Shown piece after piece: positions 9,605 to 18,906 of a DNA stretch of 64,000 nt. This DNA comes from Litorimonas sp947503715. GTDB lineage: Bacteria; Pseudomonadota; Alphaproteobacteria; Caulobacterales; Maricaulaceae. Below the pieces are notes generated by a model. That model did not search any database, was not told the origin of the DNA, and saw nothing but the letters and a program-made list of their open reading frames with translations. The DNA is taken from assembly GCF_050271975.1 (NCBI RefSeq), contig NZ_CP189850.1:1-64000 (forward strand), read 5' to 3'. Each line of letters opens with the position of its first letter. Position 1 is the first letter of the stretch. Made by a program: the position numbers and the translations under genes.

Positions 9605-11824
9605 TTGTCTATCTCTCAAGTCTCCCGCGTCGCTCTCACGACCGCCCTTCTCTCCGCCATGGCCTTTCCTGCCGTCGCCCAAACCAATGAAAATGACGTC
9701 GTCATCGTCACCGCGCAAAAGCGTGAACAGAGCCTGCAAGATGTCCCGTCTTCTGTTGCCGTTCTCGCCGACGATGTCCTTGATACGATCACATCCGGGG
9801 GTGAAGACATTCTTGCCCTCTCAGGTCGTGTGCCCAGCCTTTATGCCGAAAGCTCCTTTGGTCGGACATTCCCGCGGTTCTACATTCGCGGCCTCGGTAA
9901 TACGGATTTCGATTTGAACGCGAACCAGCCCGTCAGCCTTGTCTATGACGGCGTCGTACTCGAAAACCCCGTTCTGAAAGGCTTCCCCGTTTTCGATCTG
10001 GATCAGGTCGAAGTTCTGCGCGGACCACAGGGCACATTGTTTGGACGGAACACACCCGCCGGTGCCGTGACCTTTACGAGTGCCAAGCCGACAGAAGAAA
10101 CTGAAGGTTATATTCGCGCGGCCTATGGCCGTTTCAACACGGTGGATTTGGAAGGTGCGGTGTCAGGCTCGCTCATCGAGGATAAGGTCAAAGCCCGCAT
10201 ATCTGGTATCTATCAACGCAGCGATGACCGCGTCGACAACCTGAACCAAAACGGCGATCAAGGCGGTTTTGAAGAATTTGATGATTTTGCCGGACGTCTT
10301 CTCGTCGAAATTACGCCGGATGACCGGTCCTCCTATCTTATCAACTTACATGGCCGATCCTTGCGCGGCGGTAGCCGGACTTTCTTCGCCAATGGCATCC
10401 AGCCCGGCACGAATGAACTCGTCGATGGGTTTGACCGTTTCGAAGCCATTCAGGACGCCGTCCAAGTCTCCGAAGTTGACAATATCGGTATCAGCTTGAC
10501 CGCCAATTGGGACGAAGTCTGGGGCGGGACGCTGACCTCTATCACGGCCTATGAAAACGTGAACAACTTTGCCCGCGGCGATGTTGATGGTGGCTTTGGC
10601 GCGAACTTCTTGGGCAATGACACACCGGGCTTTATCCCGTTCTCCGCTGAATCAGCAGACGGCGTGACCAATCACGGACAGTTCACACAAGAAATCCGGT
10701 TTAACCGCGATTTCGGTGATGCCGTGAACCTGACACTGGGCGCATTTGCGTTTTATGAAAGTCTTGATCTCGAAAATATTTCCTTCGACTCGCTGTCGCC
10801 GGGTAATCCGGTCAATGCGTTCGGCACACAGAGCCAGCAGACAACCTCATTGGCTGTCTTCGGGTCAGCCGCGTGGAACGTCAATGACCGCCTGACCGCA
10901 ACAGTCGGTCTTCGCGTGACGGATGAGGATAAAGATTTCGAAGCCGAACGCCTGATCGGCCCATTCGGTGCCCCGCCCCTCGGCCCGATCACGCGTGAGC
11001 TCGGCGATACAGTCGTCACAGGTGACGCGGCATTGGACTATGAGCTGACCGATAATGTAAATGTCTATGCCCGCTATGCCCGCGGTTTCCGCGCGCCCAA
11101 TGCGCAGGGCCGTATCCTCTTCGGGGACGCCGTGACGGTCGCCGATACAGAAACCATCGACAGCATCGAGACGGGTGTGAAAACACGCTATTTCGATGGC
11201 AAGGCGACCCTGAATGTCAGCGCCTATTATTTTGAAACGAAAGACCAGCAACTCACAGCGGTTGGCGGCGCAGGTAACTTCAACCAGCTTCTCAATGCGG
11301 AAAAAGTCCGCGGTCAGGGCGTTGAAGTCGACGCGACACTTAACCCGATCGAGCGTCTGCAATTCACGGGCGGGGTGTCTTTCAACGATACGGAGATTAT
11401 CGATTCAGGCCTGCAAGCCGGTGCCTGTGGTGCGGGCTGTACGGTCCTTGACCCGATTGATCCGGAAACAGGTCTGGCCTTCATCGATGGCAACTCCCTG
11501 CCCAATGCGCCGAAATGGATCGCGAATGCGACTGTCGGATATAGCGTCCCCGTGACAGAGGATTGGGACGTCTTTGCCTTTGGCGATCTCGTTCACCGTT
11601 CCTCGACGAATTTCTTCCTTTATGAGTCGGTGGAATTCAGCTCTGACCCGCTCACAGAAATCGGCCTGCGTGCCGGTGTGCGGAAAGATGATTTTGAAAT
11701 CGCGGGCTATGTCCGGAACGTCACGGGCGTCGTCCGCGCAGAAGGTGGTGTCGACTTCAACAATCTGACAGCCTTCGTCAACGAGCCAACACTCTACGCT
11801 GTGGAAGTCACAAAACGCTTCTAG
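9605..11824 (+). CDS. TonB-dependent outer-membrane receptor
   Basis: A 739-residue outer-membrane active transporter energised by TonB. A signal peptide (residues 1-26, cleaved after AVAQ) is followed by a TonB-box-like DVVIVTAQKR (31-40), a plug domain with RFYIRGLGN and QVEVLRGPQGTLFGRN (about 140-155), and a 22-strand barrel ending in the terminal Phe typical of outer-membrane proteins. The full signal peptide is only recovered by using the TTG at 9605. The sequence style (VTAQKREQSLQDVPSSVAV) is that of the large alphaproteobacterial receptor family for siderophores, glycans or other nutrients; the ligand cannot be assigned. It precedes trpF with a hairpin between. Confidence 0.93.
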   Translation: MSISQVSRVALTTALLSAMAFPAVAQTNENDVVIVTAQKREQSLQDVPSSVAVLADDVLDTITSGGEDILALSGRVPSLYAESSFGRTFPRFYIRGLGNTDFDLNANQPVSLVYDGVVLENPVLKGFPVFDLDQVEVLRGPQGTLFGRNTPAGAVTFTSAKPTEETEGYIRAAYGRFNTVDLEGAVSGSLIEDKVKARISGIYQRSDDRVDNLNQNGDQGGFEEFDDFAGRLLVEITPDDRSSYLINLHGRSLRGGSRTFFANGIQPGTNELVDGFDRFEAIQDAVQVSEVDNIGISLTANWDEVWGGTLTSITAYENVNNFARGDVDGGFGANFLGNDTPGFIPFSAESADGVTNHGQFTQEIRFNRDFGDAVNLTLGAFAFYESLDLENISFDSLSPGNPVNAFGTQSQQTTSLAVFGSAAWNVNDRLTATVGLRVTDEDKDFEAERLIGPFGAPPLGPITRELGDTVVTGDAALDYELTDNVNVYARYARGFRAPNAQGRILFGDAVTVADTETIDSIETGVKTRYFDGKATLNVSAYYFETKDQQLTAVGGAGNFNQLLNAEKVRGQGVEVDATLNPIERLQFTGGVSFNDTEIIDSGLQAGACGAGCTVLDPIDPETGLAFIDGNSLPNAPKWIANATVGYSVPVTEDWDVFAFGDLVHRSSTNFFLYESVEFSSDPLTEIGLRAGVRKDDFEIAGYVRNVTGVVRAEGGVDFNNLTAFVNEPTLYAVEVTKRF

Positions 11825-11849
11825 CGACAAACTGACATTTGCGATGATG

Positions 11850-11874
11850 GATGCGCCCTGCCATAGGGCGCATC
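11850..11874 (+). promoter_or_regulatory. Hairpin immediately before the trpF start
   Basis: Perfect ten-base stem GATGCGCCCT / AGGGCGCATC with loop GCCAT. Its last base touches the preferred ATG of trpF (11875). It would bury the ribosome-binding region, and no T-run follows, so it may control translation or simply end the receptor mRNA. Confidence 0.5.
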
Positions 11875-12513
11875 ATGTCCACTCAAGTCAAAATATGCGG
11901 GCTCACCCGCGAAGAAGATGTCGCCCTCGCCGTCAAAAGCGGGGCGGCATTTTTAGGTTTTATCGTCGAGTGCCCGTCCAAGCGGCGGCTCTCTGTTGCG
12001 GAAGCTGCAGCTCTCGCGCCAGCCTCGCTTGATGCCCAGCGCGTCGCCGTGCTGGTAAATCCCGATGACGATCTCCTCACTCGCCTGATGGCCGAGATGT
12101 CACCGGACTACGTCCAACTCCACGGGGACGAAACACCGTCCCGTGTCGCGGAAATCGCCAAACGCTTTGCCGTTAAAACGATCAAAGCCGTCGGTATTTC
12201 GGATGATGACGATATGAAGGCGTCCGAGGCCTATGCAGGCGTCGCGGACTTCATCCTCTATGACGCGAAACCACCCAAAGACGAAACTGTACGCGGCGGC
12301 CACGGCATTGCGATTGATTGGTCCATCATCGCCAAAGCCCCGACACCGAAAACTTTCGCCGTCGCGGGTGGACTCACCCCCGACAATGTTGCGCAAGCGC
12401 TCAAAGCCACCAACGCCCCGATTATCGATGTCAGTTCAGGCGTGGAAGCCAGTCCCGGCGTAAAAGACCCGGCGAAAATCCGGACCTTTATTCGCGCAGC
12501 TCTCGAAGCTTAG
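11875..12513 (+). CDS. trpF: Phosphoribosylanthranilate isomerase
   Basis: Catalyses the Amadori rearrangement of N-(5-phosphoribosyl)anthranilate to CdRP, the third step of tryptophan synthesis. The 212 residues form a TIM barrel. The opening VKICGLTREEDV contains the catalytic Cys, VQLHGDE and the later LYDAKP (catalytic Asp) are present, and FAVAGGLTPDNV and IDVSSGVEASPGVKD form the phosphate-binding end. The ATG at 11875 puts MSTQVKICGLT at the N-terminus as in homologues. An ATG at 11851 would add eight residues and would lie in the hairpin. The usual partner trpB does not follow directly: an oppositely oriented gene intervenes. Confidence 0.95.
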   Translation: MSTQVKICGLTREEDVALAVKSGAAFLGFIVECPSKRRLSVAEAAALAPASLDAQRVAVLVNPDDDLLTRLMAEMSPDYVQLHGDETPSRVAEIAKRFAVKTIKAVGISDDDDMKASEAYAGVADFILYDAKPPKDETVRGGHGIAIDWSIIAKAPTPKTFAVAGGLTPDNVAQALKATNAPIIDVSSGVEASPGVKDPAKIRTFIRAALEA

Positions 12514-12905
12514 TTCAACCGGTCATCATAAATAATCGAAAATGAAGCCGCTTCCTTGAGGAAAGCCGTCACGCCGAAGGCCATCCATTTGACGCTGATG
12601 TCTTCGGTTATGCCCGTCGCTGAGGCATCCCCCACCGCCGTCATCGAGAAGGACGGTCTAAATCCTCCATTTGTATCGCCCATCCAGTAAGATCCGAGAA
12701 CGGTGTTACCCTGCATGATTTTGAAAACCAGTCCCCATCCCGGTACAAGCGTTGGAATTGTAAGACCACTGACCGATAATGTGGCCAGAAATGAATAATT
12801 CGATGACCCCGCCTGTATCGTAAGCGGACTGAGTCCCGTGATGTCGGTCAGCACGAAGGGCGCGGGAACAAATGCGTTGGCGAGCTTGTTTCTATATATT
12901 GGCAT
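12510..12905 (-). CDS. Hypothetical beta-rich protein inserted between trpF and trpB
   Basis: 131 residues, not recognised. It has no signal peptide and no cysteine, and is rich in Gly, Ser, Thr, Phe and aromatic residues in an alternating pattern that suggests an all-beta fold (for example LVFKIMQGNTVLGSYWMGD and WMAFGVTAF). The style resembles small jelly-roll or phage/virion surface domains, but this is only an impression. AGGAAGGA precedes the ATG, which supports expression. Its stop overlaps the trpF stop by 4 bases in convergent orientation. It breaks the trpF-trpB pair. Confidence 0.6.
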   Translation of the reverse strand: MPIYRNKLANAFVPAPFVLTDITGLSPLTIQAGSSNYSFLATLSVSGLTIPTLVPGWGLVFKIMQGNTVLGSYWMGDTNGGFRPSFSMTAVGDASATGITEDISVKWMAFGVTAFLKEAASFSIIYDDRLN

Positions 12906-13089
12906 AAAAGGTCCTTCCTAGCGAATAGCCGGGGCAGAACGGATTGGTATTGAATAGATTTTGCTTGCCCCGCATCAGTCTTAACCCGACCGCTTTAAAA
13001 TAGCCAGCGACCTGCGCGACGCGGCATCTTTGCACTGGCAAAGCCTCGCGCCCCTGATTAAAAGCCGCTCGACAGAGAAAGGTCACATC

Positions 13090-14316
13090 ATGGGCAAGCC
13101 CGAGAATTTTGCATATCCGGATGAAAATGGTCGCTTTGGCGAGTTTGGCGGACGCTATGTCGCCGAGACGCTCATGCCGCCGATCTTGGAGCTTGAGAAA
13201 GCCTATGAGGAGGCGAAAGCTGATCCCGAATTTGCGAAGGAAATGGACTATTTCCTAAAACATTATGTCGGCCGTCCCAGCCCGCTCTATTTCGCGGAAC
13301 GCCTGACCGAGGCCGCAGGTGGCGCGAAGATCTATTTCAAACGCGACGAGTTAAACCATACGGGCGCACATAAAATCAATAATTGCATGGGCCAGCTTCT
13401 CCTCGCCAAGCGTATGGGCAAGAAACGGATTATCGCCGAAACAGGCGCGGGCCAGCACGGTGTCGCCACGGCCACGGTCGCCGCCCGTCTCGGCATGGAG
13501 TGCATCGTTTATATGGGCGCGGTGGATATTGTCCGTCAGAAACCGAATGTCTTTCGCATGCGTCTCCTCGGCGCGGAAGTCCGCTCTGTCGAGAGCGGCA
13601 CGGCGACGTTGAAAGACGCGATGAATGAAGCTTTACGGGATTGGGTCACCAATGTGGGTGATACGTTCTATTGCATCGGCACAGTCGCGGGCCCGCATCC
13701 CTATCCCGCCATGGTCCGCGATTTCCAGGCCGTCATTGGCCGCGAAGCCAAAGCGCAAATCATGGAGGCCGAAGGTCGCCTGCCAGACGCGGCGGTCGCA
13801 TGTATTGGCGGCGGCTCCAATGCGATGGGCCTCTTCCACGAATTCGTCCCGCATGGAGAGGTCCGACTCATCGGTGTCGAAGCGGCAGGTAAAGGCGTGA
13901 AATCCGGCCTACATGCGGCGTCCCTGACGGGCGGTTCTCCGGGAATCTTGCACGGTAACCGAACATATCTCTTACAGGATGAAAACGGCCAAATCGCGGA
14001 TGCGCATTCCATCTCGGCCGGACTGGATTACCCCGGTATTGGACCGGAACATTCCTATCTCCATGATATTGGCCGCGCGGAATATGTCAGCGCGACGGAT
14101 GACGAAGCCCTCCACTGGTTCCAGGAATGCGCGCGGCTGGAAGGCATCCTCCCCGCGCTGGAACCCAGCCACGCCCTCCCCCGCACCGTCGAACTCGCAA
14201 AAGAATTGGGGAAAGACGGATTGATTATCATGAATATGTGTGGCCGTGGAGATAAAGACGTCTTCACGATTGCGGACGCGCTGGGCGAGCATATTTCTGA
14301 GGGGACGGAAGGGTGA
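13090..14316 (+). CDS. trpB: Tryptophan synthase beta chain
   Basis: PLP enzyme that condenses indole with L-serine to tryptophan; works as the alpha2-beta2 complex with TrpA. Key segments are FGGRYVAETLMP near the start, KRDELNHTGAHKINN (PLP lysine in HK, about residue 95), ETGAGQHGVATA, and GGGSNAMG for the phosphate. The 408-residue length from ATG 13090 is normal, with AGAAAGG upstream; a start at 13030 would add an unrelated extension. Its stop overlaps the GTG of the following lipoprotein gene (GTGA), implying translational coupling. Confidence 0.97.
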   Translation: MGKPENFAYPDENGRFGEFGGRYVAETLMPPILELEKAYEEAKADPEFAKEMDYFLKHYVGRPSPLYFAERLTEAAGGAKIYFKRDELNHTGAHKINNCMGQLLLAKRMGKKRIIAETGAGQHGVATATVAARLGMECIVYMGAVDIVRQKPNVFRMRLLGAEVRSVESGTATLKDAMNEALRDWVTNVGDTFYCIGTVAGPHPYPAMVRDFQAVIGREAKAQIMEAEGRLPDAAVACIGGGSNAMGLFHEFVPHGEVRLIGVEAAGKGVKSGLHAASLTGGSPGILHGNRTYLLQDENGQIADAHSISAGLDYPGIGPEHSYLHDIGRAEYVSATDDEALHWFQECARLEGILPALEPSHALPRTVELAKELGKDGLIIMNMCGRGDKDVFTIADALGEHISEGTEG

Positions 14317-14822
14317 AATTTATAAATAAAGGAAGCCTTTTGACACTAATGCTGGTTCCAGCAATTTTTCTCACGGCTTGTTCAAACTCTTCAACCTCAG
14401 AAATCTCAGAAAAACTCTCGCTTAAAAACGGAGTTTTTGAAATCGGCGTTCTTCCGGGTTCTTTTGCAACGGATGAATGTGGAATCGACATTAGTAGGTT
14501 TGAAATTGAGGAAGTTACGTGCGTGGCCTTCCCCCTTTCCTCAAAAATGGAAGAAGGTAAGAATTGGGATACCGAATACCTGACAGCACTCGACGCAAAC
14601 GGTTGGAAATGGGCAGGCGGTGAAGGGAATGCCTATTACCTTGAAAAACCTCAATCCAATGAATGCAGCTATAGTCTTTTCATGATGGGCTGGGTCCAGG
14701 GGTCTGAAGAAGAAGTCCAAAACTACTTTAACACTGGTGAGCGAGGCAGTATCGAAAATCAAACTTACATCTTCGGCATTGATGATAACTTGAAATGTGG
14801 TGATGAGAGACGTGCAGAGTAA
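14313..14822 (+). CDS. Putative lipoprotein of unknown function
   Basis: 169 residues from a GTG that overlaps the trpB stop. A type II signal sequence (residues 1-23, lipobox LTAC) predicts lipid attachment and export. The mature part has several cysteines and acidic residues (DECGIDISRFEIEEVTC, and CGDERRAE at the end) and no family is recognised. Codon use and base composition are more AT-rich than trpB, hinting at later insertion. It separates trpB from trpA together with the DUF418 gene. Confidence 0.68.
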   Translation: MKFINKGSLLTLMLVPAIFLTACSNSSTSEISEKLSLKNGVFEIGVLPGSFATDECGIDISRFEIEEVTCVAFPLSSKMEEGKNWDTEYLTALDANGWKWAGGEGNAYYLEKPQSNECSYSLFMMGWVQGSEEEVQNYFNTGERGSIENQTYIFGIDDNLKCGDERRAE

Positions 14823-14895
14823 AACTGCAATTTTTATGCATAAATTTGCCGCTCATCAAAACTTCCGCTAATCTCCCACCAAAGGGAGCGTGCCA

Positions 14896-16092
14896 ATGTC
14901 CTACACTGCCGAGAGTCAAGCCGCAGGGCGTCATATTCTGCCCGACCTTGTGCGGGCCTTTGCAGTCCTCGGGATCGTCCTCGTCAATGTGGCCTATTTC
15001 GCCTATCCCGGAGAGGTCACCTATCATGCGGGCGGGCTAAATACCTCGTTAGATCATGCCGCCTATTTCGGCGTGAATGCGTTTTTCCTCTTCAAGGCGT
15101 ATACGCTCTTCTCGCTCATGTTCGGCGTGGGTTTGGCTTACCAGATGCAGAGTGCAGAGCGGCGGGGGTTGAAATTTGGGCGACGTTATACGCGACGTAT
15201 ATTGGGGCTGCTGATCCTAGGTATCTTGCACGTCACCTTCGCCTTTGTCGGGGATATCCTGATTATCTATGCGATAATGGGCGCTATTCTTTATGCCTAT
15301 AAAGATAAAACGGTGAAGTCTCTGTTGCGTTGGGGCATCGTTCTTATCAGTTTGCAAATCCTGCTGGCTCTTCTCGCCGTTCTGTTCTTTAGGGGTTGGG
15401 AAACACATGCCGCCGACGAAATGGCCCTGACCATCACGCAAATCGAAGCCAATTTCCCGCGCTATTACGACATCTATAGCAATGGCAGTTTTTCTGATGT
15501 CATGCGCCAGCGCTGGATTGAATGGGTCGGATATTTGATTTTTGCAGGGCCCACACAAATGCCGGGTATTCTCGGCTTCTTTGTATTGGGTCTCGCGACG
15601 GTCAAAAGCGGTATTATCTCTGACCCGTCCGCCGCGATTTGGTCAAAGGCCCGTCGCTATGCTTTCCCGATTGGCATGGTGATTAGTCTCTATGCGGCTT
15701 ACCTTATGTTCCAAGTCGAGCAGCAATTTTCCAGCCAATCCTTCTTCGCCATGGCGATAATTTTGATCGGCTCGCCCTTTGCTACATTCGGATATCTGGG
15801 CTGGCTCGCGAAATGGGCGGCGGGGCCTGACACTGCGTTCAAGACCTTTATCGCGCGGGGCGGCACGGCGACCCTGACGGCCTACCTCCTGCAATCCATC
15901 ATCCTGTCCTTTATCTTCACGGGATACGGGCTGGGCTATTATGGTGATGTTGGTGCAGCAGGCTGTATTGCGATTGCGCTGGCGACGGGTATCTTTACCC
16001 TCACCTTTGTTAGCCTCTGGCGAATTAAATTCGCACGGGGGCCGTTTGAATATGTCCTACGCGGTTTCACCTATTGGGGTGATAATCGCTAA
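14896..16092 (+). CDS. DUF418 family integral membrane protein
   Basis: 398 residues with about ten transmembrane helices. The opening (RHILPDLVRAFAVLGIVLVN) and the segment FSLMFGVGLAYQM, then RRILGLLILGILH, match DUF418 proteins; the C-terminus has the expected GPFEYVLRGFTYW motif of that family. The ATG at 14896 follows GGGAG by seven bases. The biochemical role is not established. It lies between trpB and trpA with its stop 46 bases before trpA and could be cotranscribed. Confidence 0.83.
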   Translation: MSYTAESQAAGRHILPDLVRAFAVLGIVLVNVAYFAYPGEVTYHAGGLNTSLDHAAYFGVNAFFLFKAYTLFSLMFGVGLAYQMQSAERRGLKFGRRYTRRILGLLILGILHVTFAFVGDILIIYAIMGAILYAYKDKTVKSLLRWGIVLISLQILLALLAVLFFRGWETHAADEMALTITQIEANFPRYYDIYSNGSFSDVMRQRWIEWVGYLIFAGPTQMPGILGFFVLGLATVKSGIISDPSAAIWSKARRYAFPIGMVISLYAAYLMFQVEQQFSSQSFFAMAIILIGSPFATFGYLGWLAKWAAGPDTAFKTFIARGGTATLTAYLLQSIILSFIFTGYGLGYYGDVGAAGCIAIALATGIFTLTFVSLWRIKFARGPFEYVLRGFTYWGDNR

Positions 16093-16138
16093 CGATTCAG
16101 ACTGGAAAGTGACGCTGACTGGCGGTAAAGCCCGCGCC

Positions 16139-16936
16139 ATGACACAGCGTATAGAACAGACATTTGCCAAACGCAAAGCCGCCAATGAAGCTGTTTTCGT
16201 TGGCTATATGATGGGCGGCGATCCGGACCGCGCGACGAGCCAAGCCTTCCTGAACACCATGCCTGCGGCGGGCGTCGATATTATCGAATTGGGTATTCCG
16301 TTTACCGATCCCATGGCGGACGGCCTTGTCATTGAGAATGCGGGCATCCGGTCGCGCAAAGCGGGCACGACCCTCACAACTATTCTGGAAATGGCGACGG
16401 AGTTTCGCAAGTCTGATGACACTACGCCGATCATCGTGATGGGCTATGCCAATCCACTGCATCATATGGGCTATACCGACTTTGCGGCTGCCGCAAAAAA
16501 AGCGGGCGTGGACGGCGCGATCATTGTCGACCTGCCACCGGAAGAGGACGGCGAATTACGCGCGGCTTTCGAGGTCCACAATCTCGCCCTCATCCGCCTC
16601 GCAACACCGACAACGGATGCCGAGCGCCTCCCCAGAGTCGTCGCGGGCACAAAAGGCTTCGTCTATTACGTCTCCATGACCGGGATTACGGGCGCGAGTT
16701 TTGCGCAAGCCGGATCTGTCAAAGACCAAGTCGCCCGCGTGAAAACGGCCGCAAGCCTGCCCGTCGTCGTCGGCTTCGGCGTCAAAACACCTGAACGTGC
16801 CCGCGAAGTCGGAAAAGACGCGGACGGCGTCGTCGTCGGCACGGCCATTGTCAAAACGCTCCATGAAGAAGGCTCAGAGGCGGCGTTGGACCTCATCCGG
16901 TCATTGTCGGACGCGACGCATAAATCGCGCAGTTAG
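16139..16936 (+). CDS. trpA: Tryptophan synthase alpha chain
   Basis: Cleaves indole-3-glycerol phosphate to indole and glyceraldehyde-3-phosphate, passing indole to TrpB. The 265 residues form a TIM barrel with the catalytic Glu in DIIELGIPFTDPMADG (about residues 44-59), IVMGYANPLHHMG, VDLPPEED, YYVSMTGITGA and the phosphate-binding VVGFGVKTPE. The ATG at 16139 gives the standard N-terminus MTQRIEQTF. Two unrelated genes separate it from trpB. It ends in a 4-base convergent overlap with the TPR gene. Confidence 0.96.
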   Translation: MTQRIEQTFAKRKAANEAVFVGYMMGGDPDRATSQAFLNTMPAAGVDIIELGIPFTDPMADGLVIENAGIRSRKAGTTLTTILEMATEFRKSDDTTPIIVMGYANPLHHMGYTDFAAAAKKAGVDGAIIVDLPPEEDGELRAAFEVHNLALIRLATPTTDAERLPRVVAGTKGFVYYVSMTGITGASFAQAGSVKDQVARVKTAASLPVVVGFGVKTPERAREVGKDADGVVVGTAIVKTLHEEGSEAALDLIRSLSDATHKSRS

Positions 16937-18825
16937 TCCTCGTCCCAGACTTTCGTACCATCCTGTATCGAAATGAGATCGTTGAGATATTGCTGGTAAC
17001 GCGTCGTCAGCTTTCCCTGAGCATCCAATGACCGCGCCAGCGAGAGCGCCTCTTCCAATTCCGGGCGATCTTTCGGCTCAACATTTCCGCCTTTTAATAT
17101 CACGATAGAATGTAGAATTGTGAGTCGTGACAGTTCCACAACATCCGGCTCCTCTTCCGTCGGCGGGATGGCTTCCGCATCAATTAAAAGATTGCGATAG
17201 GCGGCACGACCGGCCTCATAGCCCTCTTTTTCACCCCGCTCACTGGCTTGTAAAAAAAGAATATAAAAACGTGTATGGCGCGGGTCATGCGCGTCGGGAC
17301 GCGACGCGATTTCAGCATTGAGAAATCCAATCGCGCGCTGGGTCAAATCCTCGGCAATTTTATCCGTACTCTCGGTCTCATATTCTTTGAAGAAATTCTG
17401 AATACCGTAAACAATGCTACGATAACGGCCCCAGGATTTACTGGTTTCTTCATCTTCCGTGCCCGTGAGGGCCGTTTCCAAATCTGTCAGGACGGTATCG
17501 AGCCGGTCCACCAAATCCCCTTCTTTCCCGAGACTCTGTTCTAGCAAGGCCTTGCTCAATTCAAATTGTACATGGTCCATCGCCAGATCAGCATCGTCCG
17601 GTCGACGGTCAGCCGCTGCACGGCTGAGTGTGACGGCGCGGTCCATTGCCTCAAGGGATCGTTCTCCCTCCTTCGCCCAGAACAGTAAGCCCGAATAAGC
17701 CGAATAGGCACGAGGCAGATCGGCGATGCCGCGTGCGTCACCCGTCTCGGCAATTCGACGGGCGATTTCCAATTGGCGCTCACCAATCTGGGCGACTTCT
17801 TCGAAACTCTCTTCGCTATAGGCGATGAAAATCGGAACATCATAGGCTCCACTGATCCGGCGCATCACACCCGTCCGGTCATCTTGCGGGGCTGATTTTA
17901 AAAGCTGTTCATATAGGGCGATTGATCGCTCAATATCCTCATTAGCCGCCTCAAAATCTCTTAAGCCAGCTTTCGCACTGGATAAAATCTGGTGTGACGT
18001 GGCGACAGCCCAAGCCGGATGATTTTCCATCTCCCGCTTTGATGCGAAGGTTTCCGGTAGGGTTTCAATATCGCTCTGCGCTTCCAAAGCCGCCATCTCG
18101 CGCTCAAGCGCCGCAATAGCGTCCGGCATGTCCGCCACACCGCCAGCAGAAATGAGAATGCCTAACGTGGAGGTCGTCGCCATCACCTTTTGCAATGACG
18201 TATCGGCCAACATCTCCGCTGTTTTTGCCGAGCGTTCCGCCGCAGTGTAATCGCCCTTGCGCGCCTGAATTTGAGACAGCAACGCAACAGCCCGGAAATT
18301 ATCGGGATTGAGGGCAATCGACTTCCGAATGGCTTTCAGGGATCGCTCAATATCCCGACCATAAGAGAGTTCTGCCAGCAGCAACCAATCATCGCTCGTC
18401 TTGGCCTCGGCCTCTAAAATATCAAAACCTTCCTCGCGCGAATGCCGCAGTCCGATCATTTGTATGGCTTCTTTTTGACGCGCGGAGCCCGATGTCGCCA
18501 GTGTTTGGATGGCCTCGGTCACATTGCCATCGGGGGCGCTCTCATCGCCATAGAGGACACGGGCCAGACGCTCAGCCTCTTCAAGGCTGACATCTCCGCT
18601 CTGGACCATTTCGATGATCTTCTCTTGGCCAGATTTCTCCCCCGATTTGTCTGACAAAGCATTCATGGACAGAACTTGGAACAGCCCAACCACGCCGCCC
18701 AGCGTGGCCAAGGCCCCCAGACCTGTCCAGAGCACTTTCATCGTCCGCGACGCCCGGTCCCACAAGGGGAGCGTCGTCATTTTTGCGCCTGTCTCGGAGC
18801 TATCCATGTCGGGTGTCTGATCCAT
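16933..18825 (-). CDS. Membrane-anchored TPR protein
   Basis: 630 residues. A short acidic cytoplasmic N-terminus is followed by a transmembrane helix at about 30-52 (VLWTGLGALATLGGVVGLFQV). Helical repeats fill the rest, with TPR-like pairs around 165-200 (RDIERSLKAIRKSIALNPDN) and 280-310. No enzyme domain is visible. Such proteins usually act as scaffolds or interaction partners in the periplasm. The gene is inserted on the opposite strand between trpA and accD, and shares a 4-base stop overlap with trpA. Confidence 0.7.
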   Translation of the reverse strand: MDQTPDMDSSETGAKMTTLPLWDRASRTMKVLWTGLGALATLGGVVGLFQVLSMNALSDKSGEKSGQEKIIEMVQSGDVSLEEAERLARVLYGDESAPDGNVTEAIQTLATSGSARQKEAIQMIGLRHSREEGFDILEAEAKTSDDWLLLAELSYGRDIERSLKAIRKSIALNPDNFRAVALLSQIQARKGDYTAAERSAKTAEMLADTSLQKVMATTSTLGILISAGGVADMPDAIAALEREMAALEAQSDIETLPETFASKREMENHPAWAVATSHQILSSAKAGLRDFEAANEDIERSIALYEQLLKSAPQDDRTGVMRRISGAYDVPIFIAYSEESFEEVAQIGERQLEIARRIAETGDARGIADLPRAYSAYSGLLFWAKEGERSLEAMDRAVTLSRAAADRRPDDADLAMDHVQFELSKALLEQSLGKEGDLVDRLDTVLTDLETALTGTEDEETSKSWGRYRSIVYGIQNFFKEYETESTDKIAEDLTQRAIGFLNAEIASRPDAHDPRHTRFYILFLQASERGEKEGYEAGRAAYRNLLIDAEAIPPTEEEPDVVELSRLTILHSIVILKGGNVEPKDRPELEEALSLARSLDAQGKLTTRYQQYLNDLISIQDGTKVWDED

Positions 18826-18906
18826 AGAAGAAGGTTAAACCTGTCACGCCGCAACTGGCAAGGGTGTCCGGCTTGTGACGTGTCGTTTTTGGCGATATGT
18901 CACCCC

